Assembly (NCBI GenBank): GCA_015071005.1
Contig: SVIG01000003.1
Coordinates: forward strand, 1 to 64,000
From: Clostridiales bacterium
Lineage (GTDB): Bacteria; Bacillota; Clostridia; Christensenellales; Borkfalkiaceae
Direction of reading: 5' to 3'
DNA length: 64,000 bases
Part shown: piece after piece, positions 40,013 through 48,788 of the stretch
How positions within the stretch are numbered: position 1 is the stretch's first letter
Layout of the letters: each line of letters opens with the position of its first letter
Translations under genes and position numbers: made by a program
Notes under the pieces: generated by a model
Database searches by the model: none
The model's input: only the letters and a program-made list of their open reading frames with translations
Told to the model about the DNA's origin: nothing

Positions 40013-41266
40013 TTAAAAATCCAATTTTTGCACAATAAACTCGGTGAATTTTTCCGCATAACGCGCGGGAATGACCGCATTGACGGTTAAACCATCGTCC
40101 GTGTAATGCATGGAGCGCTCCGTGAGTAGATTTTTAAGCGCATTATACCGATGAACGCTTGCATAGGGAACAAACAATTCGCAAAAGATTAACTCTTCAC
40201 GAAACTGTTCCAAAATACTGCGTTTTAATTCGTCAATTCCCAAGTTTTCCTTTGCGGAAATAGCGATACTGCCATACGGGAAAGCAGATTGTTCGAGAAT
40301 ATTCTCGCTTTTATTCATTACAACGAGATAAGGGGAGTTGAAACTCATTTCTTCAAGCGTTTCCAGCGTTGTTTTGAGTTGCATATCATATTCGCCCGTA
40401 GAATCGCATACAATTAACGCTAAATCGCAGTTTAATGCGCTTTCCAAAGTAGATTTGAAGGCTTCAATGAGATTGTGAGGCAAGTCCTGCAAAAAACCTA
40501 CGGTGTCAACCAGTAAAAACTCTACGCCATCAATTTTGAAGCTTCTTGCTGTTGGGTCAAGTGTTGCAAAAAGCTCGTTTTTGACGTATACGTTCGATTC
40601 GGTCAAAAGATTCATCAAGGTGGACTTGCCCGTATTCGTATAACCGACGAGCGCAATCGTTTTTACGTCCGTTTTCTTGCGTCGAATCGTTTGCAAAGCA
40701 CGTCGTTTTTCCATTTCTTTTAGGCGTTTTTCGAGATAATTCAGTCGTCCGCGGATATATCTTCGGTCGGTTTCCAGCTGCGTTTCACCAGGTCCGCGCG
40801 TACCGACGCCACCGCCCAAGCGCGACAGCGCGCCGCCTTTGCCTTTCAAGCGGGGATAAAGGTATTTTAATTGCGCCAATTCTACTTGAAGCTTGCCTTC
40901 GCTCGACTGCGCGTTTTTCGCGAAAATATCCAAAATCAAGGTGGTGCGGTCAATCACTTTGCGATCGTCCAACGCTGCGGAAATATTGAGAGTTTGCGAA
41001 GGGGAAAGCTCACCGTTAAAAAGGACGGTCACGTCTTCTAAACCGCTTAAAAGTTCGCGAATTTCCAATAGTTTACCTGAACCGAAAAAGGTTGCGGCGT
41101 TGATTTCACGGATATTTTGATAGGTTGTGCCGCAATAGAGTGCGCCTGCACTTTCGATAAGGGAAACGGCTTCTTCCTGTAAAACCTTATATTTATCCGC
41201 ATTTTCACGCGTTATCGGTTGCAAAATATAGATTTTTTCAATAGTTGTATCGATAGTTTCGTGCAT
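40013..41266 (-). CDS. hflX: Ribosome-associated GTPase HflX
   Basis: This 417-residue GTPase splits stalled or heat-damaged 70S ribosomes. The N-terminal HflX domain includes FFGSGKLLEI and the glycine-rich GKGGALSRLGGGVGTRGPGE (about 142-161). The G domain has G1 GYTNTGKST at 208-216, G3 DTVGF, and NKSE. The ATG overlaps the stop of the upstream recombinase gene (TAATG) and lacks its own ribosome site, so translation is coupled to that gene. Confidence 0.96.
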   Translation of the reverse strand: MHETIDTTIEKIYILQPITRENADKYKVLQEEAVSLIESAGALYCGTTYQNIREINAATFFGSGKLLEIRELLSGLEDVTVLFNGELSPSQTLNISAALDDRKVIDRTTLILDIFAKNAQSSEGKLQVELAQLKYLYPRLKGKGGALSRLGGGVGTRGPGETQLETDRRYIRGRLNYLEKRLKEMEKRRALQTIRRKKTDVKTIALVGYTNTGKSTLMNLLTESNVYVKNELFATLDPTARSFKIDGVEFLLVDTVGFLQDLPHNLIEAFKSTLESALNCDLALIVCDSTGEYDMQLKTTLETLEEMSFNSPYLVVMNKSENILEQSAFPYGSIAISAKENLGIDELKRSILEQFREELIFCELFVPYASVHRYNALKNLLTERSMHYTDDGLTVNAVIPARYAEKFTEFIVQKLDF

Positions 41267-42339
41267 TATTCGTTATTATCTTCGTTTTGGTTGTCGTTTT
41301 CTTGGCGTAATTTGACCGCGCTTGCGACTCGTCTGCGGTTTTCCTGCGTAATAGCGGCGTAGTGTTTTTTAGTGGTGTTTACGTCGCGATGACCTAAAAC
41401 GTCCGCAACGATATAAATATCGCCCGTGGAATTGTACAAACGTGTACCGTACGTACTACGGAGCTTGTGCGGTGTAATTTTCTTCAAAGGGGATACAAGT
41501 TTGCTGTACTTTTTCACCAAAATTTCGACGGTGCGCACGTTAATACGCTTGTATTGCATCGACAAAAAGAAGGCTTCTTCCGTTTCAGGGACTTTTGGAT
41601 CGTTCCGTTTTTCCGCGATATATTCCTGCAAAGCGTACTTTACTTCATCAGAAAAGAACAAAATCGCTTGATTCCCGCCTTTTCGGGTGACTAGGAAGGA
41701 GTTTTCTTCGAAATCGAAGCTGTTATTATCCAAACCTACAAGCTCGCTAATACGAATACCTGTGCCAAGAAATAAGGTAAGAATTGCCGTATCGCGAACC
41801 TTCGTCTTATTGTGATAACCTTCCGCATGAGGGGAAAGACCTTTGCCACTCTCCGCAACATGAATCAAATCGGAAACTTCATCTGCGTCCAAGCGTATAA
41901 TTTCCTTTTCATGGAGCTTGGGCGTGGGGACTTTGGCTGCATTATCGACTTGAATCAAGCCTTTATTAAAGAAATACTTAAAAATTGCTCGAATAGCAGA
42001 CAATTTCCGTGCTTTTGCGCGTTCATCACAGGATAAATGCTTGTCGCGGAAACGATAGTGGGATAAATAACTCAAAAAGAACTCGATATCGTTATGCGAA
42101 ACCGCTTCCAAATGCTGTAAGGTTAAATCAAGCACGTCTAAATTCTTATACTTGCGTTGACACAAGAAATTGAAAAAAATACGCAAATCGTAGGCGTATT
42201 TTAATCGGGTTTGCGAGCTCGTGCGCGTTTCAATCCCCAAAAAATAATCTTCGCAAAAAGAGGGGAGCTCGTTCAAAAGCTCGGCAATCTTGTCTAAATC
42301 CGATATATTACGTTTGACATAGTAGTTTTCGTTTTTCAT
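41266..42339 (-). CDS. Xer-type tyrosine recombinase
   Basis: This is a complete 357-residue recombinase. The SAM-like core-binding domain (about 25-125, LKYAYDLRIFFNFLCQRKYK) precedes the catalytic domain, which shows GTGIRISELVGL (Arg I), TPHKLRSTYGT (H-x-x-R), DVLGHRDVNTTKKHYA (third His and Tyr nucleophile). It is longer than XerC/XerD (about 300), with an N-terminal extension and an Asn/Glu-rich tail. The ATG at 42339 lies exactly seven bases after a TACAAT -10, which implies a leaderless mRNA; an ATG at 42357 would be upstream of that transcript start. It could be the chromosomal dimer-resolution recombinase, but a dif site is not visible here. Confidence 0.88.
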   Translation of the reverse strand: MKNENYYVKRNISDLDKIAELLNELPSFCEDYFLGIETRTSSQTRLKYAYDLRIFFNFLCQRKYKNLDVLDLTLQHLEAVSHNDIEFFLSYLSHYRFRDKHLSCDERAKARKLSAIRAIFKYFFNKGLIQVDNAAKVPTPKLHEKEIIRLDADEVSDLIHVAESGKGLSPHAEGYHNKTKVRDTAILTLFLGTGIRISELVGLDNNSFDFEENSFLVTRKGGNQAILFFSDEVKYALQEYIAEKRNDPKVPETEEAFFLSMQYKRINVRTVEILVKKYSKLVSPLKKITPHKLRSTYGTRLYNSTGDIYIVADVLGHRDVNTTKKHYAAITQENRRRVASAVKLRQENDNQNEDNNE

Positions 42340-42345
42340 ACTTAT

Positions 42346-42374
42346 ATTGTACCGCATGAATAGGGAAAAGTCAA
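42346..42374 (-). promoter_or_regulatory. Leaderless promoter of the recombinase-hflX operon
   Basis: On the minus strand TTGACT (42369-42374), 17 bases, TACAAT (42346-42351), six bases, then the ATG. Transcription would begin at the A of the start codon. Confidence 0.8.
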
Positions 42375-42704
42375 TAGTTTAGTAAGATTTTCCGAAAAGT
42401 TAAGGCAAAAAATTCCTTAAAATTAGGGGAAACAGTAAAGCGCTCGCAAAATGCGAGCGCTTTTGATGAAAACAAGGGGAATTGTTCGGGAAATTTTCCC
42501 TAAAAGGTTGATTTACAGTCTTAATTCGATGAATAGAAAATGTTAAAAGCCTTGAAATAAAAGGGATTGCGCCTTATCCTCACACAGGAATCTCTTCGGT
42601 AGGGAATAAATCAAACTATTCGTAAAATGCAGGTTTTACGAAAACATAGGGCTATTTTTCAAATAATAAAGGAGCTTTTAACTTTTTTTTGATAATTTCT
42701 TCGT
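42375..42704. other. Gene-free interval with two hairpins
   Basis: I see no gene in these 330 bases. A strong 12-bp stem AAAGCGCTCGCA / TGCGAGCGCTTT lies at 42437-42463 with TTTT on the plus side. A second perfect stem TTCGTAAAA / TTTTACGAA lies at 42619-42642. Either could end the minus-strand glg transcript, but neither has a full T-run in that direction. Confidence 0.6.
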
Positions 42705-44597
42705 TTATTTATTTACGAAGATTTTATAAGAATACGGTTTTACTTCCAAGAAATCTTGATAATTTTCATTCGTTAAACAATCAACGTATTTTTCCGATAA
42801 TTTCAATAAATGTGTTTTTGAAGAATTATTCGCAAACACGTAGATACTTTGATTGTTTTTTGTACGTTTGTAAAAAATCAAACCGTTTTGACATTCTAAG
42901 TCGATAAAATCGCCGTCATTAAATATATCACGGTATTTTTCACGGATTTCGCCGAGTTTAGAATAAAATCCAATCAAATCTTCATTCAAATGCTCCCAAT
43001 CGAAGCATCTTCTACAAAACGGATCGATATGACCTTCCATTCCGTTTTCATCGCCGTAATATAAACACGGAACGCCAGGCAAGGTATATTGCAAAACAGC
43101 CGCCATTTTTAGCTTTTCAATCGCACTTTTCTTCGCATTTTCGGACATATAAGCCTGCGGCGAAGCCATTTCGTCCTTATTGTGACAGTAAATTCCGCCT
43201 AAAACTGTTAAAATACGCGCCGTATCGTGCGTTCCGAGAATATTCATCAAACAATCAACCGTTTGTTTGGGATAATGATTGATTAAAACGCGAATATTAT
43301 GCAGTAAATCCGTTGCATTACCCGTTTGAATATAATGAATTATGCTGTCTTTCAACGGATAATTCATAACGCTGTCAAGCTCGTAGCCCTGTAAATACTC
43401 GCGGCGTTCGGAATATGCAATTTTGTTGGACGCGTCTTCCCAAACTTCACCGATAATAATCGCATTTTCGTCTTCTTCTTTCACGGATTTTCGAAGTTTT
43501 TTCAAGAAAAAGTCGGGAAGTTCGTCCGCAACGTCCAGTCGGTAGCCGCCAATACCAAAGCCAAGCCATTTTTTCAAGACACCGCCCTTTCCAAAAATAA
43601 AATTTTGATATTCTTCGGAGTGTTCGTTGACTTCGGGTAAAATGTCGATTCCCCACCAACTACTGTATTTATCGGGAAATTCTTGGAACGAATACCAGGA
43701 ATAATAAGGCGAATCTTTAGATTGATATGCACCCACGGACGGATATTCGCCGTATTTATTAAAATACACACTATTATCGCCCGTATGATTGAATACGCCG
43801 TCTAAAATCACGCGAATTCCAAGCTTTTTCCCTTCTTCAATCAATTCCTTGAAATCCTTTTCCTCGCCCAAAAATGGGTCGATTTTCATATAATCGGACG
43901 TATCGTAGCGATGATTAGACGCTGCTTCAAAAATTGGATTACAATAAATCACTGTCACGCCAAGACTCTTCAAATACGGCAGTTTTTCGATAATACCTTG
44001 AATATTTCCGCCGAAAAAGTCGTTATTTAATACTTTTCCGTGCTCATTCGGTCGATAAGACGGCAAACCTCCCCAATCTTTGCGTTGCACCCTTCCTTTT
44101 ATGTCAGGCATACTACCTTTTTTATAAAAACGGTCAGGGAAGATTTGATACATTACGCCGCCCTTAAACCATTCGGGCGTTTTATAATCGGAAGAATGCA
44201 CGGTCAGCAAGAAGCCGTGTGCGTGCTCGGTTAGAACGCCAAGCTCCATATAACCGCAGGAAATATTTCCTACGCCTTCGATATAAAAGCTATAGAAATA
44301 TAAGCCGATTTCTTTAATAGAAATAGAAATCGTCCAGCCGAAGTCTGTCTTATTCATCGGGAATAATTCGGCTTCTTCTCCGTCTTTATTCAAGCGCAAA
44401 AAGGCGTTGTTGCACGGCTCAAAACAATCGCTTATATTGGGTGTTTTTGTGCAAAAATCCTGATTTTGCGCGCAATAACAGCTCGTATTCGGTGTTTCCT
44501 TTACGTGATAAATATTCAGTTGTAATTTTTCGTCCGTAGAAATCGCGCCAATTGTACTTTTGCACGCGGTATCCAATGGATTAAAATAAATTCGCAT
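42705..44597 (-). CDS. GH13 alpha-amylase / neopullulanase-like glucosidase
   Basis: This 630-residue cytoplasmic glycosidase acts on alpha-1,4-glucans or maltodextrins. An N-terminal beta domain (1-135) is followed by the GH13 barrel. Visible motifs are DGVFNHTGD (266-274), GYRLDVADEL with nucleophile Asp355, IIGEVWED with acid/base Glu384, and LGTHDTAR with Asp458. No signal peptide is present, so it works on internal glycogen or imported dextrins. It is the last gene of the glg operon, separated from glgP by a 109-base spacer that holds a stable hairpin. The segment KKGSMPDIKG (159-168) weakly resembles the repeat-encoded peptide in the BaiN-like protein. Confidence 0.93.
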   Translation of the reverse strand: MRIYFNPLDTACKSTIGAISTDEKLQLNIYHVKETPNTSCYCAQNQDFCTKTPNISDCFEPCNNAFLRLNKDGEEAELFPMNKTDFGWTISISIKEIGLYFYSFYIEGVGNISCGYMELGVLTEHAHGFLLTVHSSDYKTPEWFKGGVMYQIFPDRFYKKGSMPDIKGRVQRKDWGGLPSYRPNEHGKVLNNDFFGGNIQGIIEKLPYLKSLGVTVIYCNPIFEAASNHRYDTSDYMKIDPFLGEEKDFKELIEEGKKLGIRVILDGVFNHTGDNSVYFNKYGEYPSVGAYQSKDSPYYSWYSFQEFPDKYSSWWGIDILPEVNEHSEEYQNFIFGKGGVLKKWLGFGIGGYRLDVADELPDFFLKKLRKSVKEEDENAIIIGEVWEDASNKIAYSERREYLQGYELDSVMNYPLKDSIIHYIQTGNATDLLHNIRVLINHYPKQTVDCLMNILGTHDTARILTVLGGIYCHNKDEMASPQAYMSENAKKSAIEKLKMAAVLQYTLPGVPCLYYGDENGMEGHIDPFCRRCFDWEHLNEDLIGFYSKLGEIREKYRDIFNDGDFIDLECQNGLIFYKRTKNNQSIYVFANNSSKTHLLKLSEKYVDCLTNENYQDFLEVKPYSYKIFVNK

Positions 44598-44620
44598 AAG
44601 ATAATTGTTCCTTTACTCAA

Positions 44621-44653
44621 CGAAAAGCCGTAAAATGACTTTACAGCTTTTCG
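44621..44653 (-). other. Intercistronic stem-loop between glgP and the amylase gene
   Basis: The 14-base arms at 44621-44634 and 44640-44653 (CGAAAAGC core) pair completely in minus-strand RNA, counting one G-U, but carry a mismatch in plus-strand RNA. This supports a role in the glg transcript. No T-run follows, so it is more likely a processing or stability element than a terminator. Confidence 0.6.
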
Positions 44654-44706
44654 TCCGTTTATAATAAGTTGTGGAAATAGGAAAAAATAATGCGTTTTTC
44701 GAAAAA

Positions 44707-47139
44707 TTATTCGTGCAAAGGTTTTAAGTTCCAAATATTTTGCGCGTATTCCGCAATACTTCTATCCGCCGCAAAATACCCTGCAGCCGCGATATTACGC
44801 AAGGATTTTTGATTCCAAAGACGTTTGTCGGTCGCATAAAGGTTAGACATTTCGTTTTGCGTTATCAAATAGGATTGGAAATCCGCCATACACATATACG
44901 GATCTGCAATCGGGCTGCCCGTCAAAAGGTAGTTTGCAATATCCGCAAACGATTCACCGTTAAAGCCTACGATCAACGCTTCTACAATACGACGAAGCAT
45001 AGGATCGTTGTTATAATAAACGCTTGCGGAGTAGCCGTTGCGCCAAATTTCCGAAACTTCATCTGCTTTCAAGCCGAAGATATAGATATTGTCTTTGCCA
45101 ACCTTCTCGCTCATTTCAACGTTTGCACCGTCGAGCGTACCGATTGTCAAAGCGCCGTTTATCATGAACTTCATATTACCCGTACCGCTCGCTTCTTTAC
45201 CGGCAAGCGAGATTTGCTCGGAAATTTCCGACGCAGGCATCAAGGATTCGGACATAGTTACGTTGTAGTCTTCCATATAGACAACATTCAATTTTTCCGC
45301 GATTCTCGGATTTTTACGGATATCTTCCGCAAGGAAGCAAATCAACTTAATGATTTTCTTCGCCATATAGTACCCTGCCGCCGCTTTTGCTGCGAAAATA
45401 TACGTTTTCGGCTGCATAGGCGCGTCGGGATTTTCCTTCAAAATCAGGTAATCGTGGATAACGTGCAAGACATTCAAAAGCTGACGTTTGTATTCGTGCA
45501 AACGTTTTGCTTGGACGTCGAAAAGGGTGTTGGGATTGATCAAAGTCCCCTGTTTTTTGAATGCAAAATCTGCAAATTGCTTTTTCTTGATTGCCTTGAT
45601 TTCTGCCAAACGCTTCAAAACGCTGTCATCGTTTTCAAATTTCTTGAATTCGGCAAGCTTCGCCGCGTTTTTCGCGTATCCTTCGCCGATGCAGTCGTTC
45701 AAAAGCGAGCAAAGCTCGGGGTTCGATTGATTTAACCAACGTCTATGTGCAATACCGTTCGTTACGTTGGTAAACTTTTCAGGCGTATAATCGTAGAAAT
45801 CCTTAAAAATGCTTTGTTTAATAATGTCGCTGTGCAAACCGGATACACCGTTTACTTTATGCGAACCGTGCACGGAAAGATTTGCCATTTTTACAACGTT
45901 ATAGGACATAATCGCCATACGGGAAATCTTATCCCAATCCCCTGCATAACGTTGCCAAAGGTCTTCGCATTGACGGCGGTTGATTTCCTTCAAAATGCTA
46001 TAAATTCTCGGCAATCTGCGAGCAATCAAGTCTTCGGGCCACGTTTCGAGTGCTTCGGCAAGTACCGTGTGGTTCGTGTACGCGCAAACGGAAGTCGTAA
46101 TCGACCACGCTTCGTCCCAATTCATACCGTTTTCGTCGATCAAAAGTCGCATCAACTCGGGAATTGCGAGCGCAGGGTGAGTATCGTTCAAGTGAATTGC
46201 CGCCATTTTCGGCAAAAGCTTGAGCGAGCCGTATCTTCTCTTGTGATCCGCGAGAATGTTTTGCAAGGACGCGGAAACAAGGAAATATTGCTGTTTCAAA
46301 CGCAAGGACTTCCCTTCCGCATGGTTATCAGCGGGATAAAGAACCTTGGAAATAAGCTCGGCTTCGTTGTCTTCGCGCATAACCGACGAATAATCGCCTT
46401 GCGAAAAAAGCTTCATATCGAAGTTTTGTACGCTTCTTGCTTTCCAAAGACGAAGAACGGAAACGGCTTTGCTGTCGTAGCCCGACACCATCATATCGTA
46501 TGCAACCGCTTGAATTTCCTTCGCATCGCGGTAAATATTTTCCAAACCGTGCTCTGTCCACTTTTCTTCGACGTAACCGTCGAATTTTACCGTGAAAATC
46601 TTATCGCTTCTTTGGGTGAGCCATACTTCACCGCCAGGAAGCCAAACGTCAGGCAATTCCGTTTGCCAGCCATCTACGATTTTTTGCTTGAACAAACCGT
46701 AATCGTAGCGAATAGAATACCCCATTGCAGGATAGTCGCCCGTTGCGAGCGCGTCCATAAAACAAGCCGCCAAGCGTCCCAAACCGCCGTTGCCCAAGCC
46801 TGCGTCAGGTTCAAGCTCGTAAAGTTCTTCAAGGGTAACGTCGTATTCCTTCAAGGCTTCAGCGAACGTATCGTAGACGCCGAGATTGAAGATGCTGTTT
46901 TTCAAGGAACGCCCCATCAAGAATTCCATGCAAAGATAGTAAACGCGTTTTGCCTTATTTGCCTTGGTTGTAAGGTGAAAATTATGTCTTTTTTCGAGCA
47001 TAATATCGCGAATACTCATAACGACCGCTTTATAAAGCTGTTCCTTTCTCGCTTCCGAGGGCGCAACCCCGAAATAGCGCGAAAGCTTACCCTTTATAAG
47101 CTCTTTTGCTTCCAATTCCGTAATGTTTTCTTTTTTCAT
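44707..47139 (-). CDS. glgP: Glycogen/maltodextrin phosphorylase
   Basis: This PLP-dependent enzyme releases glucose-1-phosphate from glycogen ends. The 810 residues show DAGLGNGGLGRLAACFMDA near the N-terminus, HLNDTHPALAIPELMR in the middle, VFGLQVKRLHEYKRQ-like FDVQAKRLHEYKRQ, and the PLP segment EASGTGNMKFMINGALTIGT, whose Lys holds the cofactor. Length is normal. It is placed after glgA; the spacer is about 50 bases and carries a modest ribosome site. Confidence 0.97.
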   Translation of the reverse strand: MKKENITELEAKELIKGKLSRYFGVAPSEARKEQLYKAVVMSIRDIMLEKRHNFHLTTKANKAKRVYYLCMEFLMGRSLKNSIFNLGVYDTFAEALKEYDVTLEELYELEPDAGLGNGGLGRLAACFMDALATGDYPAMGYSIRYDYGLFKQKIVDGWQTELPDVWLPGGEVWLTQRSDKIFTVKFDGYVEEKWTEHGLENIYRDAKEIQAVAYDMMVSGYDSKAVSVLRLWKARSVQNFDMKLFSQGDYSSVMREDNEAELISKVLYPADNHAEGKSLRLKQQYFLVSASLQNILADHKRRYGSLKLLPKMAAIHLNDTHPALAIPELMRLLIDENGMNWDEAWSITTSVCAYTNHTVLAEALETWPEDLIARRLPRIYSILKEINRRQCEDLWQRYAGDWDKISRMAIMSYNVVKMANLSVHGSHKVNGVSGLHSDIIKQSIFKDFYDYTPEKFTNVTNGIAHRRWLNQSNPELCSLLNDCIGEGYAKNAAKLAEFKKFENDDSVLKRLAEIKAIKKKQFADFAFKKQGTLINPNTLFDVQAKRLHEYKRQLLNVLHVIHDYLILKENPDAPMQPKTYIFAAKAAAGYYMAKKIIKLICFLAEDIRKNPRIAEKLNVVYMEDYNVTMSESLMPASEISEQISLAGKEASGTGNMKFMINGALTIGTLDGANVEMSEKVGKDNIYIFGLKADEVSEIWRNGYSASVYYNNDPMLRRIVEALIVGFNGESFADIANYLLTGSPIADPYMCMADFQSYLITQNEMSNLYATDKRLWNQKSLRNIAAAGYFAADRSIAEYAQNIWNLKPLHE

Positions 47140-47188
47140 ATTCTCAAATTTCTCCTAAAAAAATTTTTATCCTTGAGTAATGGGCTCA

Positions 47189-48709
47189 TTATCTTGCAAA
47201 GGTAAGATCATAGAGCTTTTTATATTCATCTGCGGATTTCAGCCACGAGAAATCCGTCATAATCGCCTTTTTCATCAATTCTTCCCAAACCGCCGTATTC
47301 TTATACGCGTCGAGAGCTTCGTGAATAACGTAAAGCATATCGTAAGGATTGCAAGAAGCGAACGTAAAACCGTTGCCACCTGCACCAAACGGCTTAATGC
47401 TATCGTAAAGACCGCCCGTTTCACGTACCAAAGGCACGGTCGCATAGCGCGAAGCGATCATTTGCGAAAGTCCGCAAGGCTCGCTAATAGAAGGCATCAA
47501 GAAGATATCCGCACCCGAATAAATTTTTCTCGACAAATCGCCGTTGAACGCGATATTCGCGGAGCATTTCCCTTCGTATCTTTCACCGAGATTACGGAAA
47601 TAGTCTTCGTATTTCGTGTCCCCTGTGCCAAGAAGTACAAACTGCAAATCTTCGTGCAAAATATCTTCCGCAACCGCTTTCACCAAGTCCACGCCCTTAT
47701 GGGAAACCAAACGAGTGATCATTGCGATGATAGGCACGTCTTTTACGGGCAAACCAAGCATTTTTTGCAGCTCGGCTTTACAAACCTTCTTTCCGCTAAA
47801 ATCGTTTTCATCATAGTTTGCGAACAACGCTTTGTCGGTTTTACTATTATAGGAAAGAACGTCGATACCGTTCAAAATCCCCGTCAATTTTTGTTCGTTG
47901 CGGCAAATAATGTCTTGTAAGCCGTGTGCGTATTGTGCCGTCTTGATTTCTTGCGCATACGTCGGGCTTACGGTCGAGAAACGTTCACAACATTCAATCG
48001 CACCCTTCATAAGATTGATGCAGCCGTCGTATTCGACCAAAGAACGGTATTCATCGGACAATCCGAATAAGTCCCCGAGAATATCCAAGGAATACTTGCC
48101 TTGATATTCGATGTTATGAATGGTAAACAACGCGCGAATTGCTTGATATTCGGGGCGATTGTCGTAAATTGTTTTTAAGTAAATAGCGGAAGCTGCAGCC
48201 TGCCAATCGTGACAATGTAAAATATGCGGCCAGAAATTAACAAACGGCAACATTTCCAAAACGGCAAGTGAGAAAAACGCAAAACGTTCCCCATCGTCGT
48301 AATGCCCGTAGCAGCCTTTGCGCTTGAAATACTGTTCATTGTCAATAAAATAGAAGGTCACGCCGTCCTGTTCGCAAGTGAACACGCCGCAATACTGATT
48401 ACGCCAAGCAAGCTGTACGTAGATATTCCCTAAAAAGGACATCTTTCTACGCATTTCCGGTTTAATATCCGAATACAAAGGCAAAACCACGCGAATATCG
48501 TATTTTGGATCTGCTGCAAGCGCTTGCGGCAACGAGCCGACAACGTCGGCAAGCCCACCCGTTGCAATAAACGGCCGCGCTTCGGATGCAACGAATAAAA
48601 TCTTTTGTTTTTCCGTTAAAACGGGATCGTTCGTTTCTTTTTTCGCGCAAGTTCTTTTCGTGTTCGTTTGAAGTACTTTTACCTTTGTCGATGTTTTACG
48701 TTCCGCCAT
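47189..48709 (-). CDS. glgA: Glycogen synthase (ADP-glucose)
   Basis: This GT5 glycosyltransferase extends alpha-1,4-glucan from ADP-glucose. KILFVASEARPFIATGGLADVVGSLP contains the family's K-x-GGL loop in the form ATGGL. The C-terminal nucleotide site includes RLVSHKGVDLV and PSISEPCGLSQMIASRYATVPLVRETGGL. I start at the ATG at 48709, behind AGGAGC; the upstream ATG at 48742 lies inside a hairpin spacer. The first 35 residues are a basic extension unusual for GlgA, giving 506 residues. Confidence 0.95.
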   Translation of the reverse strand: MAERKTSTKVKVLQTNTKRTCAKKETNDPVLTEKQKILFVASEARPFIATGGLADVVGSLPQALAADPKYDIRVVLPLYSDIKPEMRRKMSFLGNIYVQLAWRNQYCGVFTCEQDGVTFYFIDNEQYFKRKGCYGHYDDGERFAFFSLAVLEMLPFVNFWPHILHCHDWQAAASAIYLKTIYDNRPEYQAIRALFTIHNIEYQGKYSLDILGDLFGLSDEYRSLVEYDGCINLMKGAIECCERFSTVSPTYAQEIKTAQYAHGLQDIICRNEQKLTGILNGIDVLSYNSKTDKALFANYDENDFSGKKVCKAELQKMLGLPVKDVPIIAMITRLVSHKGVDLVKAVAEDILHEDLQFVLLGTGDTKYEDYFRNLGERYEGKCSANIAFNGDLSRKIYSGADIFLMPSISEPCGLSQMIASRYATVPLVRETGGLYDSIKPFGAGGNGFTFASCNPYDMLYVIHEALDAYKNTAVWEELMKKAIMTDFSWLKSADEYKKLYDLTFAR

Positions 48710-48745
48710 AAAATCGCTCCTAAAAAAATATAAAAATAGCATGAT

Positions 48746-48777
48746 ACGCGTAAGACCTCCGCGAAGGTCTTACGCGT
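48746..48777 (-). other. Intercistronic stem-loop between glgD and glgA
   Basis: A perfect 13-bp stem ACGCGTAAGACCT and complement (48746-48758, 48765-48777) with a six-base loop. It is followed on the minus strand by mixed then T-rich sequence. It may partially attenuate transcription or protect the upstream glgBCD message. Confidence 0.7.
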
Positions 48778-48788
48778 TTCGTTTACAA

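Noticed and set aside
42315-42329. 15-base exact match between the recombinase gene and the palindrome at 29214-29228
   Set aside because: A 15-base match is expected by chance a few times within a 64-kb AT-rich window, and there is no palindrome at the recombinase copy.
44093-44121. Amylase segment GSMPDIKG as another in-gene copy of repeat family B
   Set aside because: The DNA resembles part of the element (TATGCCTGACATAA-like) but has no second arm, and the residues are plausible for a GH13 enzyme.
45745-47205. 486-codon plus-strand frame opposite glgP
   Set aside because: Antisense shadow of glgP with no recognisable domain; long shadow frames are common opposite the strongly codon-biased genes here.
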